From Aedes albopictus (lineage: Eukaryota; Arthropoda; Insecta; Diptera; Culicidae), in contig NC_085137.1 of NCBI RefSeq assembly GCF_035046485.1, forward strand, positions 444,792,334 through 444,856,333: 64,000 nt of DNA, in the 5' to 3' direction. The notes under the pieces are model-generated. The model saw only the letters and a program-made list of their open reading frames with translations, ran no database searches and was not told the origin of the DNA. The position numbers were made by a program, and so were the translations under genes. Each line of letters starts with the position of its first letter. Position 1 is the first letter of the stretch. This document shows, piece by piece, positions 44,956-54,390 of the stretch.

Positions 44956-46099
44956 AAGTAAGTAACTCATGAACTTGCTCATGAAGTAACTTTTGTCATT
45001 TGAAATTCTTTGTCTAATAAAATACATGTAGTATTTTCGATTGAGTTTATATTTATCATACTCTTATTCATGACATCATATAAATAAGATTACTCTGCCT
45101 GTTTTTTTAGTATTTTCAGCTGAAAAACTGTATTTTTAAATTCAACCATCATTTAAGTGGAACTCCACAGCTCGTCTACACTCCCAGATCCCACCATTCT
45201 TCCCGAGATCGTATCGCAACACGACAAGATCGTCTCGTGATTATTTCCTCCGCTTTCGCCACTAGCTGACTGAACGCAGCAAAATCAACTCACCTCCCGG
45301 TTCCATCCCATGCTAATGATTTTATGAGTAATAAATTTTCGTTCCTCCCGGCACGCTCACTAGCTATCTTTTCTTTTCGGGTGCTGCCGCCACCGCCGCC
45401 GGGAGGAAAAAGATATTTTCGCGATCCACACGCTTACATTCCGCGGCGCGGCGCGGACCGGCGGAGACCCAAAGCCCGCCCGAATCAAACAGATGCATTT
45501 CACTCGGCACCTCTCTCCAATGATGGCCAAATGTTAATTGGTACCGCCGCCGGCGAACATCATCTTCATCCTCTAGAACCCGCGCCGCGGTATAGTAATC
45601 GACCCGGAACGACGACGACGACACACGATGATGATGACGGCGGCAATCGAGGCGCGAAGGAATGTGCGCTATCTTCTCCGGCCCGGCGGCATGCCAAGTA
45701 TCACACTCCGCCACACACGATCTAAATAGGGCTGGGCAGCGCTGCGAGCGAGAGCGATTCTAGGTTGGGCCCATCACAGGCGACGCATGGAAGATCTAGC
45801 TCCTACAGGCATTGCGTGATGTTTTGGCTACTAACCATCAACAACAGTCGCGAGAAGAAAATTTCGGCATTTTGGCCCGCACGAGCTGATCGGTTGATTA
45901 TTAGCTTTCTGTCTCCTATATGGGGATTTGGCTGTTTTTGCCCGGGTACGGATGTCGACGAGTGCAACCAGATTTGGATACTTTATAGCGAGCGTTATTT
46001 GAGCTGATTGACACTAACAAATTAGTCACACTGATGTAGGCTACTGCACTCGAAATGCATCAAGGAAGCGGTTCAAGTGCTTGAGGTTCACAAGTGCTG
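44956..46099. other. No gene recognised; GC-rich island 45170-45780
   Basis: 45170-45780 is strikingly GC-rich with CCGCCGCCG, GACGACGAC and GATGATGAT runs and long frames on both strands (45324-45725 plus, 45364-45714 minus). The overlap of open frames reflects composition. No splice sites support an exon. It may be a regulatory island in the intron of the minus-strand gene. Confidence 0.4.
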
Positions 46100-46975
46100 C
46101 ATTGAAAAAAGAGCAACTTCCAGGAGTTTCAGAGCGATTTCCGAGAGGTTACAGGAAATTTTAGGCGGATCCAGGGGAGTTTCAGGGACTTAGAGGGTTT
46201 AAGGGGCTTCAATGGATTTCAAGGGTCTTGTGGAGTTTCTTGGGGGTTTCGGGAGGTACCATTGGTATTTCAGAAGAGCTCAAGGGATTTCATGGGAGCT
46301 CAGGAGTACTTCAGAGGGATTTAAGAGAGCTTCAGAGAGTTTCAGGGGTTTCAGGAGCATATCAGAGTGTCTCAGGCAGTTTTAAGAGATGTCATGAAGT
46401 CTTAGGTGACTTCGTTAAGTTTTAAGAGGGTTGAAGAGGCGTTTCAGAGCGTCTCGAGGAACATCAAGGATTTGCAGGGTCACACCAAGGGTACTGAAAG
46501 GGTTCTGGGTTTTCAAGGGCATTTTAATCGTTTTTAGGGGCTATCTGGCACGTTTCAATAGATCTCACGGCTACTCAGAGGTATATAGGGTCGTTTAAGA
46601 GAATCTCAGAGGAACCAAGAAGTTTTGGTGCATTTAGGGCGGAGGGCAGTGGTTTGATTGGTGTGTGGCGTTCAGGAATAGTATCAGAGGATTTCAGGGG
46701 CTCTCAGGGGTTTTCAAAGAGGCCTTAGAGTGATTCAGGATTTTTAGAGACATTAATGTGGGTCTCTAGATGTTTCAGGGCATTCGAGGATGTATCAGGG
46801 GTTTTCATTGGATTTCAGGAGAGTTTTCAGGTGCCTGTTAAAGTGTATAAGGGGATTTCAAGGCCTCTAAAATACTTAGGGACAGGAGATTTTCGTGAGT
46901 TCCTCAAAGTTTCAGAGTATTCAAGGATGTCTGAAGGAGTTTTAACCCCATCTAAAAGCACCAGGATCATAATCT
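46100..46975 (+). repeat. Decayed TTTCAGGGG-type repeat
   Basis: G-rich on the plus strand throughout, the same class as 13750-14440. Short Gly/Ser/Phe-rich frames are by-products. Confidence 0.7.
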
Positions 46976-47012
46976 TTTAAAAAGTGTCATCTTCTAAAAC
47001 CAGTCCAGTTAG

Positions 47013-47228
47013 GCGGCGCAGTATCATAACGTCCGAGGCCATAATGTCCCAGGGCTTTATGGCGCGTTTTTCTGGGGCATAACGTCCAAACGTATAGGTG
47101 CGCCACTAAGTCCTAGGTAAGAAGGCACATTGGATATTATGACGCATCTAAATTTTCGGACGTTATTTCGCAAAAAACGTGCCATAATGACCCGGATATT
47201 ATGGCCTCGGACGTTATGATCCGGCCCC
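47013..47228. mobile_element. MITE inserted in the SINE A-box region
   Basis: The ends are inverted: ATCATAACGTCCGAGGCCAT at 47023 matches the complement of the sequence ending near 47222. The imperfect match extends inward for about 60 bases. The element is about 216 bp with no coding sequence. Confidence 0.65.
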
Positions 47229-47395
47229 GGTAAAGGCTATGGATCGCCAATCCGGAGACGGCGGGTTCGATTGCCGTTCCAGGTGGGAAAATTTTCTAGA
47301 CTCCCTGGGCATAGTGTATCATTGTGCTTGACTCTCAATATAAAAATTCATGCAATGGCAGGCAAAGAAAGCCCTTCATTCAATAATTGTGGAAG

Positions 47396-47685
47396 GGCCC
47401 ATATAGCCGAGGCGGTAGACGCACGGGTATTCAGCATGACCATGCTGAGGGTGACGGGTTCGATTCCCGGTCGGTCCAGGATCTTTTCGTAAAGGAAATT
47501 TCCTTGACTTCCTTGGGCATAGAGTATCTTCGTGCCTGCCACACGATATACACATGCAAAATGGTCATTGGCAGAGGAAGCTCTCAGTTAAAAACTGTGG
47601 AAGTGCTCATTGAACACTGCTGTGAAGCTGAGAAGCAGGCTTTGTCCCAGTGAGGACGTTACGCCAAGAAGAGGAGAGGAGAGGA
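47396..47685 (+). mobile_element. Family-2 SINE inserted in family-1 SINE
   Basis: Nearly identical to the SINE at 10328-10612 from GGCCCATATAGCCGAGG to a GAAGAGGAGAGGAG tail, with 5-bp GGAAG on both sides (47391-47395, 47686-47690). It interrupts the host SINE between TGTGGAAG and TGCTCAAAG. Confidence 0.8.
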
Positions 47686-47782
47686 GGAAGTGCTCAAAGG
47701 ACACTAAGTTGAAGCGAAGCAGGCCAAGTCCCAGTGGGGACGTACAACCATAAAGAAGAAGAAGAAGAAGATCTTTAAAAAC

Positions 47783-48739
47783 TGACTTAATTTATGGTCC
47801 CTCTGTAATTGGCTTTTTCCGGTCAAAACATGTTTTTGACTGTTTTTAGGCGGATTTATTTTATAGCTTTCAACGTTTCGGCCCTTAATTTTTTGCCTTC
47901 TTCAGGGAGGCATAAAACTTTTTTATTATGTTTGGACTATGGTTCGTGGTTTAAAAAAAAAATAGTCATTATAGGCGTGCCGCTAGCACGCTTTGCTGGG
48001 CTGTGGACTGTCAGGTTATGTTTTGTGGTTTATCTGTAAGTTTTATTTCTATTATCTTGTACTTTTTGTACTATGGTTCATTCGTGTTGTTTATTGCGAG
48101 TTTTCCTGATTTTAGATGGTGGTGGATAGATTTTGGAGCTATTTTTTTTTAATTGTAAGCATACAAGCAATTGCTGATAGACCTTTACAAACATCGCTGA
48201 AAATTTCAGATGAAGTCCAATTATTATTACTTCTCCAGTGTCACCAATGAACTGAGAAAATATCAACCCATGACCTCACAAGTTATTCACCAAACATCAG
48301 GCTGAAAATTTTCCTAGAATGACCCAAAATATGAGCACGACTGGTTGTCTGAAAGGAATTTATGAAAGAAAGTGTTTCCAGTAAAAAGCTTGCGTTATTA
48401 GAAAATAATCCACAAAAATCCTGCAGGAAATTTCCTAAGAATTTCTCCATGAATTCAGTAACGATTTTAACTTTTCAGTACATTGCTAAAGTTTGAGAAG
48501 AAATCTTGTGCCATAATCATATATGTACCAAAAATATATCACTTAGTAAGTATCATATACTGTTTTTCAATGACAAATACATGCAATTTGAAATGGTATC
48601 ATACGAAAAACAGAATTTTAGGCTAGCTTAAATCTTCATGCTTTAAAATTTATTAACCGGTGCAACGAGCAGCATTTACATTTTAAAAAGGGCACCGCGA
48701 GGCAAAAGTTCTGAAAACCCCTGCCCTAAAAGATTGAGT
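47783..48739. other. No gene recognised
   Basis: AT-rich. A CAACGTTTCGGCCC...CTTCTTCAGGG motif at 47871-47907 recurs in altered form elsewhere (see findings). Confidence 0.45.
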
Positions 48740-49420
48740 TGTTTTAGGTTCGATCGATTTCCTCTAAAAACGTTTTCTCAGGGGTGTTTCAAGGCATTTT
48801 CTGGTGCGTTTCAGATCACTTTAAAAGGCGTTCCAAGGGCTTTTCAGGGGCATTTCAAATTGATGATGAATTCAATAGCGTTTCAATGGGGTTATGGAGG
48901 TTTCAGGGCCGTTTCGAGGCATTTTAGGTCAGGGTCATTTCAGAAGGGTTTCAGTACCACCCTTAAAATTTAATCAAAAGTGGATTCACGAGAATTTCAA
49001 ATGGATGGGCATTTCAAACGTAACGCTTCTGAAACAAGCTGGAAATTCACTTAAACTTCCGGAAATGCCTTCGAAATCCCCCTAAAGCCTGCACGAATCC
49101 CATGTAACGCACCTGAAATCCTTCGAAATCCCCAAAACGCCTGCATGAGACCCCGGGGATCCCTTGAGACTCCATTAAGCGCAATTGAGACCCCATTAAA
49201 CGACCCTGAGACCTTCGGGTACCTCCTGGAACTACCTGAGACCCCCTTGAAACGCCCCTGAAGCCTCGAAGTACCCCCTGAAACCCCCTGAAATGACGCT
49301 GAGACCCACTAGAACTCCCCTGAGATCCCCATGGAACCCCCTAAAGCTCCTAAAGAGTACCCTGAGACCCTCTTAAACGTCCCTGAGACCACCTGGTACC
49401 TTTTGATGTTGGACCACAGT
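48740..49420. repeat. Decayed G/C-rich repeat with strand switch near 49000
   Basis: 48740-48960 has GGGGTTTCAGGGC-type sequence. 49060-49400 has its complement (CCCCTGAGACCCC type). Same class and same inverted layout as 13750-14680. Confidence 0.65.
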
Positions 49421-49740
49421 TGGACTATACATTATGTTGTGCAAGATCAAGTTAGCCTTGGATTATTCTGTTTGACAGGTAGAGAGAAAAATATATTTAA
49501 TCCGTTTCGAATCTCCGTAAAAGACAGTTTGATTTCCTGTGCTATCACGTATCTGCTCAACATTTGAAACCAACTGGGATTCACTTGAAACACCGCTGAG
49601 ATCTCCTGACACCCCGCTCTGCGCTCCCCTATAAAACCTCCCTGGCCGCCGCACGGTGGGACGAACGGCCAAAAACGTGAATTAATCAAGAAAGATGAAA
49701 AATTTCGATCAATGTTACCCCCAATGACGGTACCTACAAA

Positions 49741-49845
49741 AGGGCATTGCATAGTTTTGATTTTGTATGGGATTTTGACGTTTCTTGGTCTTGTTGTTTA
49801 CAAAATTTCTGTAAGAGTAAAAGAGAAAGTTCATGCAGTGCCCTA
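49741..49845. mobile_element. Small dispersed MITE (copy 2)
   Basis: About 105 bp, clearly the same element as 31387-31500 in the same orientation, with AGGGCATTGCA/TGCAGTGCCCT inverted ends and an internal deletion of about 12 bases. Confidence 0.65.
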
Positions 49846-50865
49846 TAACCAAACCAATTATTATCGAATCATAAATTTATTATTTAAAAACACTGTATAG
49901 GAGTGAACTAAACCGCTCGGTCATTGTTGAAATTGACATTCGTCACTCGGTCATATTACAATTGATCTCACCAAAATTTCAAAAAAAAATAACCTATCAA
50001 AACATAATGAAAGAAAACCGTTTCTTCTATGGGAATTCGACTAGAAATTGAAATTCCTCAGAAGAAACGGTTTTGTTCCAATATTTTTTTAATGGTTGAA
50101 TGGTACTTTATTCTAATCACTTTTTTACTTCTGATAACACATATTTTCAAAATTAATTTGAACGCTTTAAACGAAAAATACCCTTTTCGTGTTCACACCA
50201 TTGATGTGAATTAGATCTTTCGAACAAGACTTAAAGATTTGAAATCGGCTTGCGCTATTCTAAGATATTTAGTGTCAAAAACAAGCCATTTCTAGAAGAA
50301 AACCATGATTAACTTTTTAAATTGAGAATATAGATCTTTGCTGTCTTTGGAAAAAATGTTGCATATTGAATGCACTAGAACTTCGAGAAATTAATGCATT
50401 AAAAGTTATACAAGGAAACCCTTTTTTTCGGGTGTCACTCTAATTGTTTTCTTTAAAAAATAATATCAAGAAAACTATAAGAGATAGGAATGTGATTACT
50501 TCGGCAAAGTTATTTAGAATTAACTCATCTCCAACTTTATAGAACATATGGAAACAATAAAAAGTTTACATTATGATTTTGAGAATGATTTGGATCATCC
50601 TTATTTTACCTGAAAAAAAAATAGAAAAAAAAATATATTTAAAGAAACTTGCCCGAAGACAGCATATACAAACTAATATTCAAGGCATAAATATTTTTCC
50701 AGATAAATACGGTCCTCGGACCATTGTGCATTGTTTGTAACTTCGTTTTTCATAAATATCAAGTTTAGAAATGCACTACAAAATAAATCTATGGTAAAGG
50801 GTTTCATGAATCTTCAACACATTTAGTTACTTATAAAACACCCCAATTTCACTAAGAATTTCCCT
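49846..50865. other. No gene; one short hairpin
   Basis: Very AT-rich. A hairpin with 15-bp arms (AAAACCGTTTCTTCT, 50013-50027, inverted at 50060-50074) lies within it. Confidence 0.45.
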
Positions 50866-50993
50866 CCTTTGACAGATACGTATTTCGACCTCAACTGTAA
50901 GGTCGTCTTCAGTATCTTGTACTTGACTCGACTCAAGTACAAGACACTGAAGACGACTTTACAGTTGAGGTCGAAATACGTATCTGTCAAAGG
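50866..50993. mobile_element. Palindromic foldback element, 128 bp
   Basis: A nearly perfect inverted repeat from CCTTTGACAGATACGTATTT to its complement, with arms of about 60 bp meeting at CTTGACTCGACTCAAG. The core motif TTTCGACCTCAACTGTAAGG is one I recall as a common arthropod interspersed sequence; that is memory, not a search. Confidence 0.85.
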
Positions 50994-51393
50994 ATGCAAA
51001 TTGTTAGTGGAATTCAAAGGAACAGTACTTAACCCGATTTTCTTTTTACTTACAGATATTTCCCTAACAAGCCCAGGTTAATCATCATAGCCCCAATTTC
51101 GTTCGAAAAATATTTCGGAACTAAACTTCGGTTCCATTCATCTCAATGAACAACTTTTACGAAACACACATTATCTTTGACATTTCGCCAGATTGAGCAC
51201 CTCTGCCCCAGACAATAACCATTCCCTGAAAATCGCTAGTGAACGTGATGATTTCATCCACAATCATGACGAAACTGGGTCGATGATGCACGCTCATTAG
51301 AGGCTTCCGAAATTCCCTAACGGGGAAACAAAACCCAGAGCTCGCCGATCCAACGCAACGCACCGCTGCTGCTACCAGTCTATAAATACTCAC
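50994..51393. other. Intron sequence downstream of the exon at 51394
   Basis: No element recognised. 51180-51390 is slightly GC-richer and keeps the exon's frame open past the donor for a short way. The strong GTGAGT donor argues that it is intron. Confidence 0.5.
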
Positions 51394-51954
51394 CGATCCC
51401 TTGGAGTAGTTCCACAGCGTTTTGACGACCCCTCCGTTGCTGGTGGCGATTCCGTTCACCAGTTTGGTTTTCGCATTGCTACTGCCGATGCCGCCGCCGC
51501 CACCGCCATCGCGCTCCGGATCGTAAACCGGCGAGGCGGACGGCGTCGTTTGCGCCGACGGTTGATCCGGGATGGTGGCCAGCCCAAAGTTCACCTCGAA
51601 ATCGAGCGATCGGGTAAAGTGGTGCTGATCGGATCCACCACCGCCGCCAGCACCGTACGGGCTGCCTCCGCTCTGGCTGAAGGACAACGACCGGGCGAAG
51701 GAACTCTTGAAGTACTGACTGGGCGCCGCCGACGAGGACACGTCGAATTCCGTCTTCTTCGGAATTCGAACCTCGTTGCTCTGCAGGCGCGTTTCGATCG
51801 TTTTGGACATTGTAAGGGTTTGGGTTGGTGGTTTTCTGTTTTCTTCAGTAAACACCACTTTGCTGTTTCCGCGTGATGACGGTTTATCGATACGTCGCAC
51901 TAATTTGGTGAAGGCATTTGGACGGGATTCTAGAATGTAGTAAGCACTCAGACA
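51394..51954 (-). CDS. Internal coding exon of unrecognised host gene (187 codons)
   Basis: A 561-bp exon read on the minus strand. The acceptor follows a long pyrimidine tract (TTCTCTTTCTCTTTGCAG) and the donor is a strong GTGAGTATT after codons for NYSKGS. The frame is open from the acceptor to the donor, so the exon is phase 0 at both ends. The first ATG is at 51810; translation could start there, giving 139 codons with a 144-bp leader, or the whole exon may be coding because the 48 upstream codons are also open in frame. The protein is low complexity: Ser-rich stretches, a GAGGGGG run, a GGGGGG run, and repeated RSLxF motifs (ARSLSFSQS, TRSLDFEVN). This suggests a disordered, possibly phosphorylated N-terminal region. 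I see no catalytic domain and do not recognise the family. The next exon downstream on this strand is probably 32115-32303, which keeps the frame. Confidence 0.75.
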
Positions 51955-52239
51955 CTGCAAAGAGAAAGAGAAGGAAAATCTTTAACAAAAGTTCGGAACA
52001 GTGTTATGCTCTTACTACGCTAACTGGAGCAATGGTGCAGTGTGTTTCTCCGAGACAATCAGCTGCCCTTCTTTAGTCTCAAAGTTGAGGTTAGATAAGA
52101 GCGGGATTGGAGATGTCATTGATTAGTTTAAACTTCCACCTATATGGTTCCGCATTATGCGATTTGCACAGTGTATTCTGTGTATCCTCGCCTTTGACGT
52201 TTTCCAATCGATACCGATCTGGTTTTATTGCTACTATTC

Positions 52240-52830
52240 TTTGTTGCCTGGTTTGGGTAGTGGCTACGGTTAGGATAGCTCAGATCAATCTTCAGCATAA
52301 AAAACAGCAACAGCCTGTACCATGGGAGTTGAGCAGCCGTGACTCAGGTCCAAGAACCTTAAGGGGCGTTTCTATGTAGGAAACATTGTGAACCCAGTGT
52401 TTGTTACTTTCAGTAAAAATGAAATGTCAAACTTGCGTGTCATGCCTCGAGCCTATGTGCTTGTCAACAACGCAATCGTTGCTACACTCATCTCTGAACG
52501 AACCACTAGAGATGTATGTGCTATCACAATCGATGTATCTGTTGAAAACCTCAACAGGAAACCCGTTAATAGTTCGGTGTATTTACCGCATGATCAACTA
52601 CGGATGCTTTCAAACAAGTCATCGCATACTGCACATCAAAAGTCCTTCCGCTAATTATTGGCCGTGATGCTAATGCAGCTCAGACATTAACCTGAGTGGC
52701 TACAGTTTGGTGAAGAACTTAAGTAATGCAGATCTTGGATTACTTAACATAGTCAATCGCCCAACCTTCTAGGTATCTGCTAGAGATGAAGTTTTAGACA
52801 TAGGTAGTGCTTTGCTCTAGTAGAATTAGA
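52240..52830 (+). pseudogene. LINE endonuclease remnant
   Basis: Broken frames give VVATVRIAQINLQHKKQQQP, NPVFVTFSKNEMSNLRVMPR, TRDVCAITIDVSVENLNRKP, VYLPHDQ, then IIGRDANAAQ (D-x-N catalytic motif region) and ADLGLLNIVNRPTF. It has frameshifts, an internal deletion (the QEP/VQE motif is missing) and stops. Confidence 0.7.
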
Positions 52831-52899
52831 CACGAGATGACCAATTGACATGTGTCAAATGAAGAATCTTTATCTGATCATCGATCGACATATTTTTTA

Positions 52900-54390
52900 A
52901 AATGTTACTTCACAAACTTTGCGTTTCAGGAATCCCCGGTCAACCAACTAGGATCTCTTTACTGATTTGGCTGCGGCCAAATTTCATGGATATCCACCAT
53001 CCATTGACACTCCAAGTGATTTAGATGATGCCGTTGAAACTACAACGACCTTCATCATGGAAGCTGTTGAAGAAGCATGCCCGCTACGGTCTGTGAAGAT
53101 CACAAGAGGAACCCCTTGGTGGAACTCTGATATGGCGTAACTCAGGAAACAATGTAGAAAAAGTTGGAACAAACGACGTTCGGATGGTTCGGAGGCTTTT
53201 AGGTCGGCTCGCAAGGCCTACAGGAAAGCTCTTCGGTCTGCTGAACGATCCGGCTGAAAAAATCTTTGTACAAATGTTTCCAGTTTGAGTGAAGTCAGTC
53301 GGTTAAACAAAATCCTTGCGAAATCTAAGGATTTTCGAGTGAACGAACTTCGTTTGCCAAATGGCGATCTGACTTCCTCTGATGAGGAAGTTCTGGAATG
53401 CTTATTCAGTACACACTCCCCTGGATGTGTGGATATTACATATTCGGATGAACCTGATGTCTTTTCTTGTAGTTACGATTCCCTGGCTTCGGCTCGGAGT
53501 ATTGTAACTATAGAATCGATTTAGTGGGCACTTAATAGCTTTGCTCCTTTCAAATCTCCTGGGGCAGATGGGATTTATCCTATTTTGCTTCAGAAGGGAT
53601 TTGATCATTTCAAACATGTTTTGAAAAAAAAAAATACTTGTTTGCAGTTTTGCTACAGGGTATATTCCCAAATACTGGCGGGATATTACTGTGAAGTTTA
53701 TTCCGAAAGTGGGTCGTGCGTCGTATGAAGAAGCAAAGAGTTTCAGACCTATCAGTTTGACCTCTTTTCTTCTGAAATGCTTAGAACGCATTGTGGATCA
53801 TCACGTCCGTGATGTTCATCTGGCCAACGTGCCTCTTCATGTGAACTAACATGCTTACCAATCTGGAAAGTCCACTGTGACCCTTTTACACAAAGTTGTT
53901 TACGATATCGAGAAAGCATTCGCTCAAAAGCAATCTTGTTTGGGTGTTTTCTTAGATATCGAGGGTGCATTTGACAATGTGCCTTTCGATACCATATTGG
54001 AAGCCGCACGGAGACATGGCATATCTCCAATGATTTCCAATTGGATTCATCAAATGCTCAAAAAGCGATACTTCTTCTCGAAATTGCGTCTAGCAGAGAT
54101 TAGGAAATTGAGTGTTTGTGGATGCCCCCAAGGGCGAGTCTTGTCACCGCTTTTGTGGAATCTCGTAGCAGATACGCTATTGATGCAACTCAATAATAGC
54201 GGTTTTCCTACTTATGGTTTTTCCGACGATTATCTAACATTGTTAGTCGGTATGTGTATCACCACCCTTTTCGACCTGATGCAAAGCGCCCTTCAGGTAG
54301 TTGAGGGTTGGTGTCGCCAATATGGCCTTTCGGTTAATCCGAGTAAAACATCTATTGTTCTTTTTACGGAAAGGCAAAACCGTAATGGAG
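52900..54390 (+). pseudogene. LINE reverse transcriptase, broken
   Basis: Frames 53285-53524 and 53877-54446 plus pieces. Motifs: a nonsense codon (TAG) at 53521 just before the FAPFKSPGADGIYPILLQK motif, an A-run frameshift near 53625-53636, IPKYWRDITVKFIPK, SFRPISLTSFLLK, FLDIEGAFDNVPFDTI (motif A), CGCPQGRVLSPLLWNLVADT (motif B) and YGFSDDYLTLLVG (motif C with FSDD intact). The catalytic residues are better kept than in the 42153 copy, but the frame is not continuous. Confidence 0.85.

Larger units (their letters stand above)
47001..47770 (+). mobile_element. Family-1 SINE split by two later insertions
   Basis: SINE pieces are TCCAGTTAG at 47004-47012 (start), 47229-47395 (head with B box GGTTCGATTGC, then body) and 47691-47770 (body end, AAGAAG tail). 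They total about 259 bases against 267 for the intact copy at 2470-2736. Outer flanks ATCTTCTAAAAC (46989-47000) and ATCTTTAAAAAC (47771-47782) match at 10 of 12 positions, an aged target duplication. A MITE lies in the A-box region and a family-2 SINE in the body. Confidence 0.75.
52010..54390 (+). mobile_element. Second LINE copy, 5' part (truncated endonuclease and RT)
   Basis: Starts abruptly at about 52010 within the ORF1/ORF2 boundary region and is collinear with the inverted half at 37170-36235 and then with 41640-43240. It continues at 57902 after the inserted 3.5-kb element. It lies in the intron just upstream of the exon at 51394-51954, in the opposite orientation to the gene. Confidence 0.85.
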
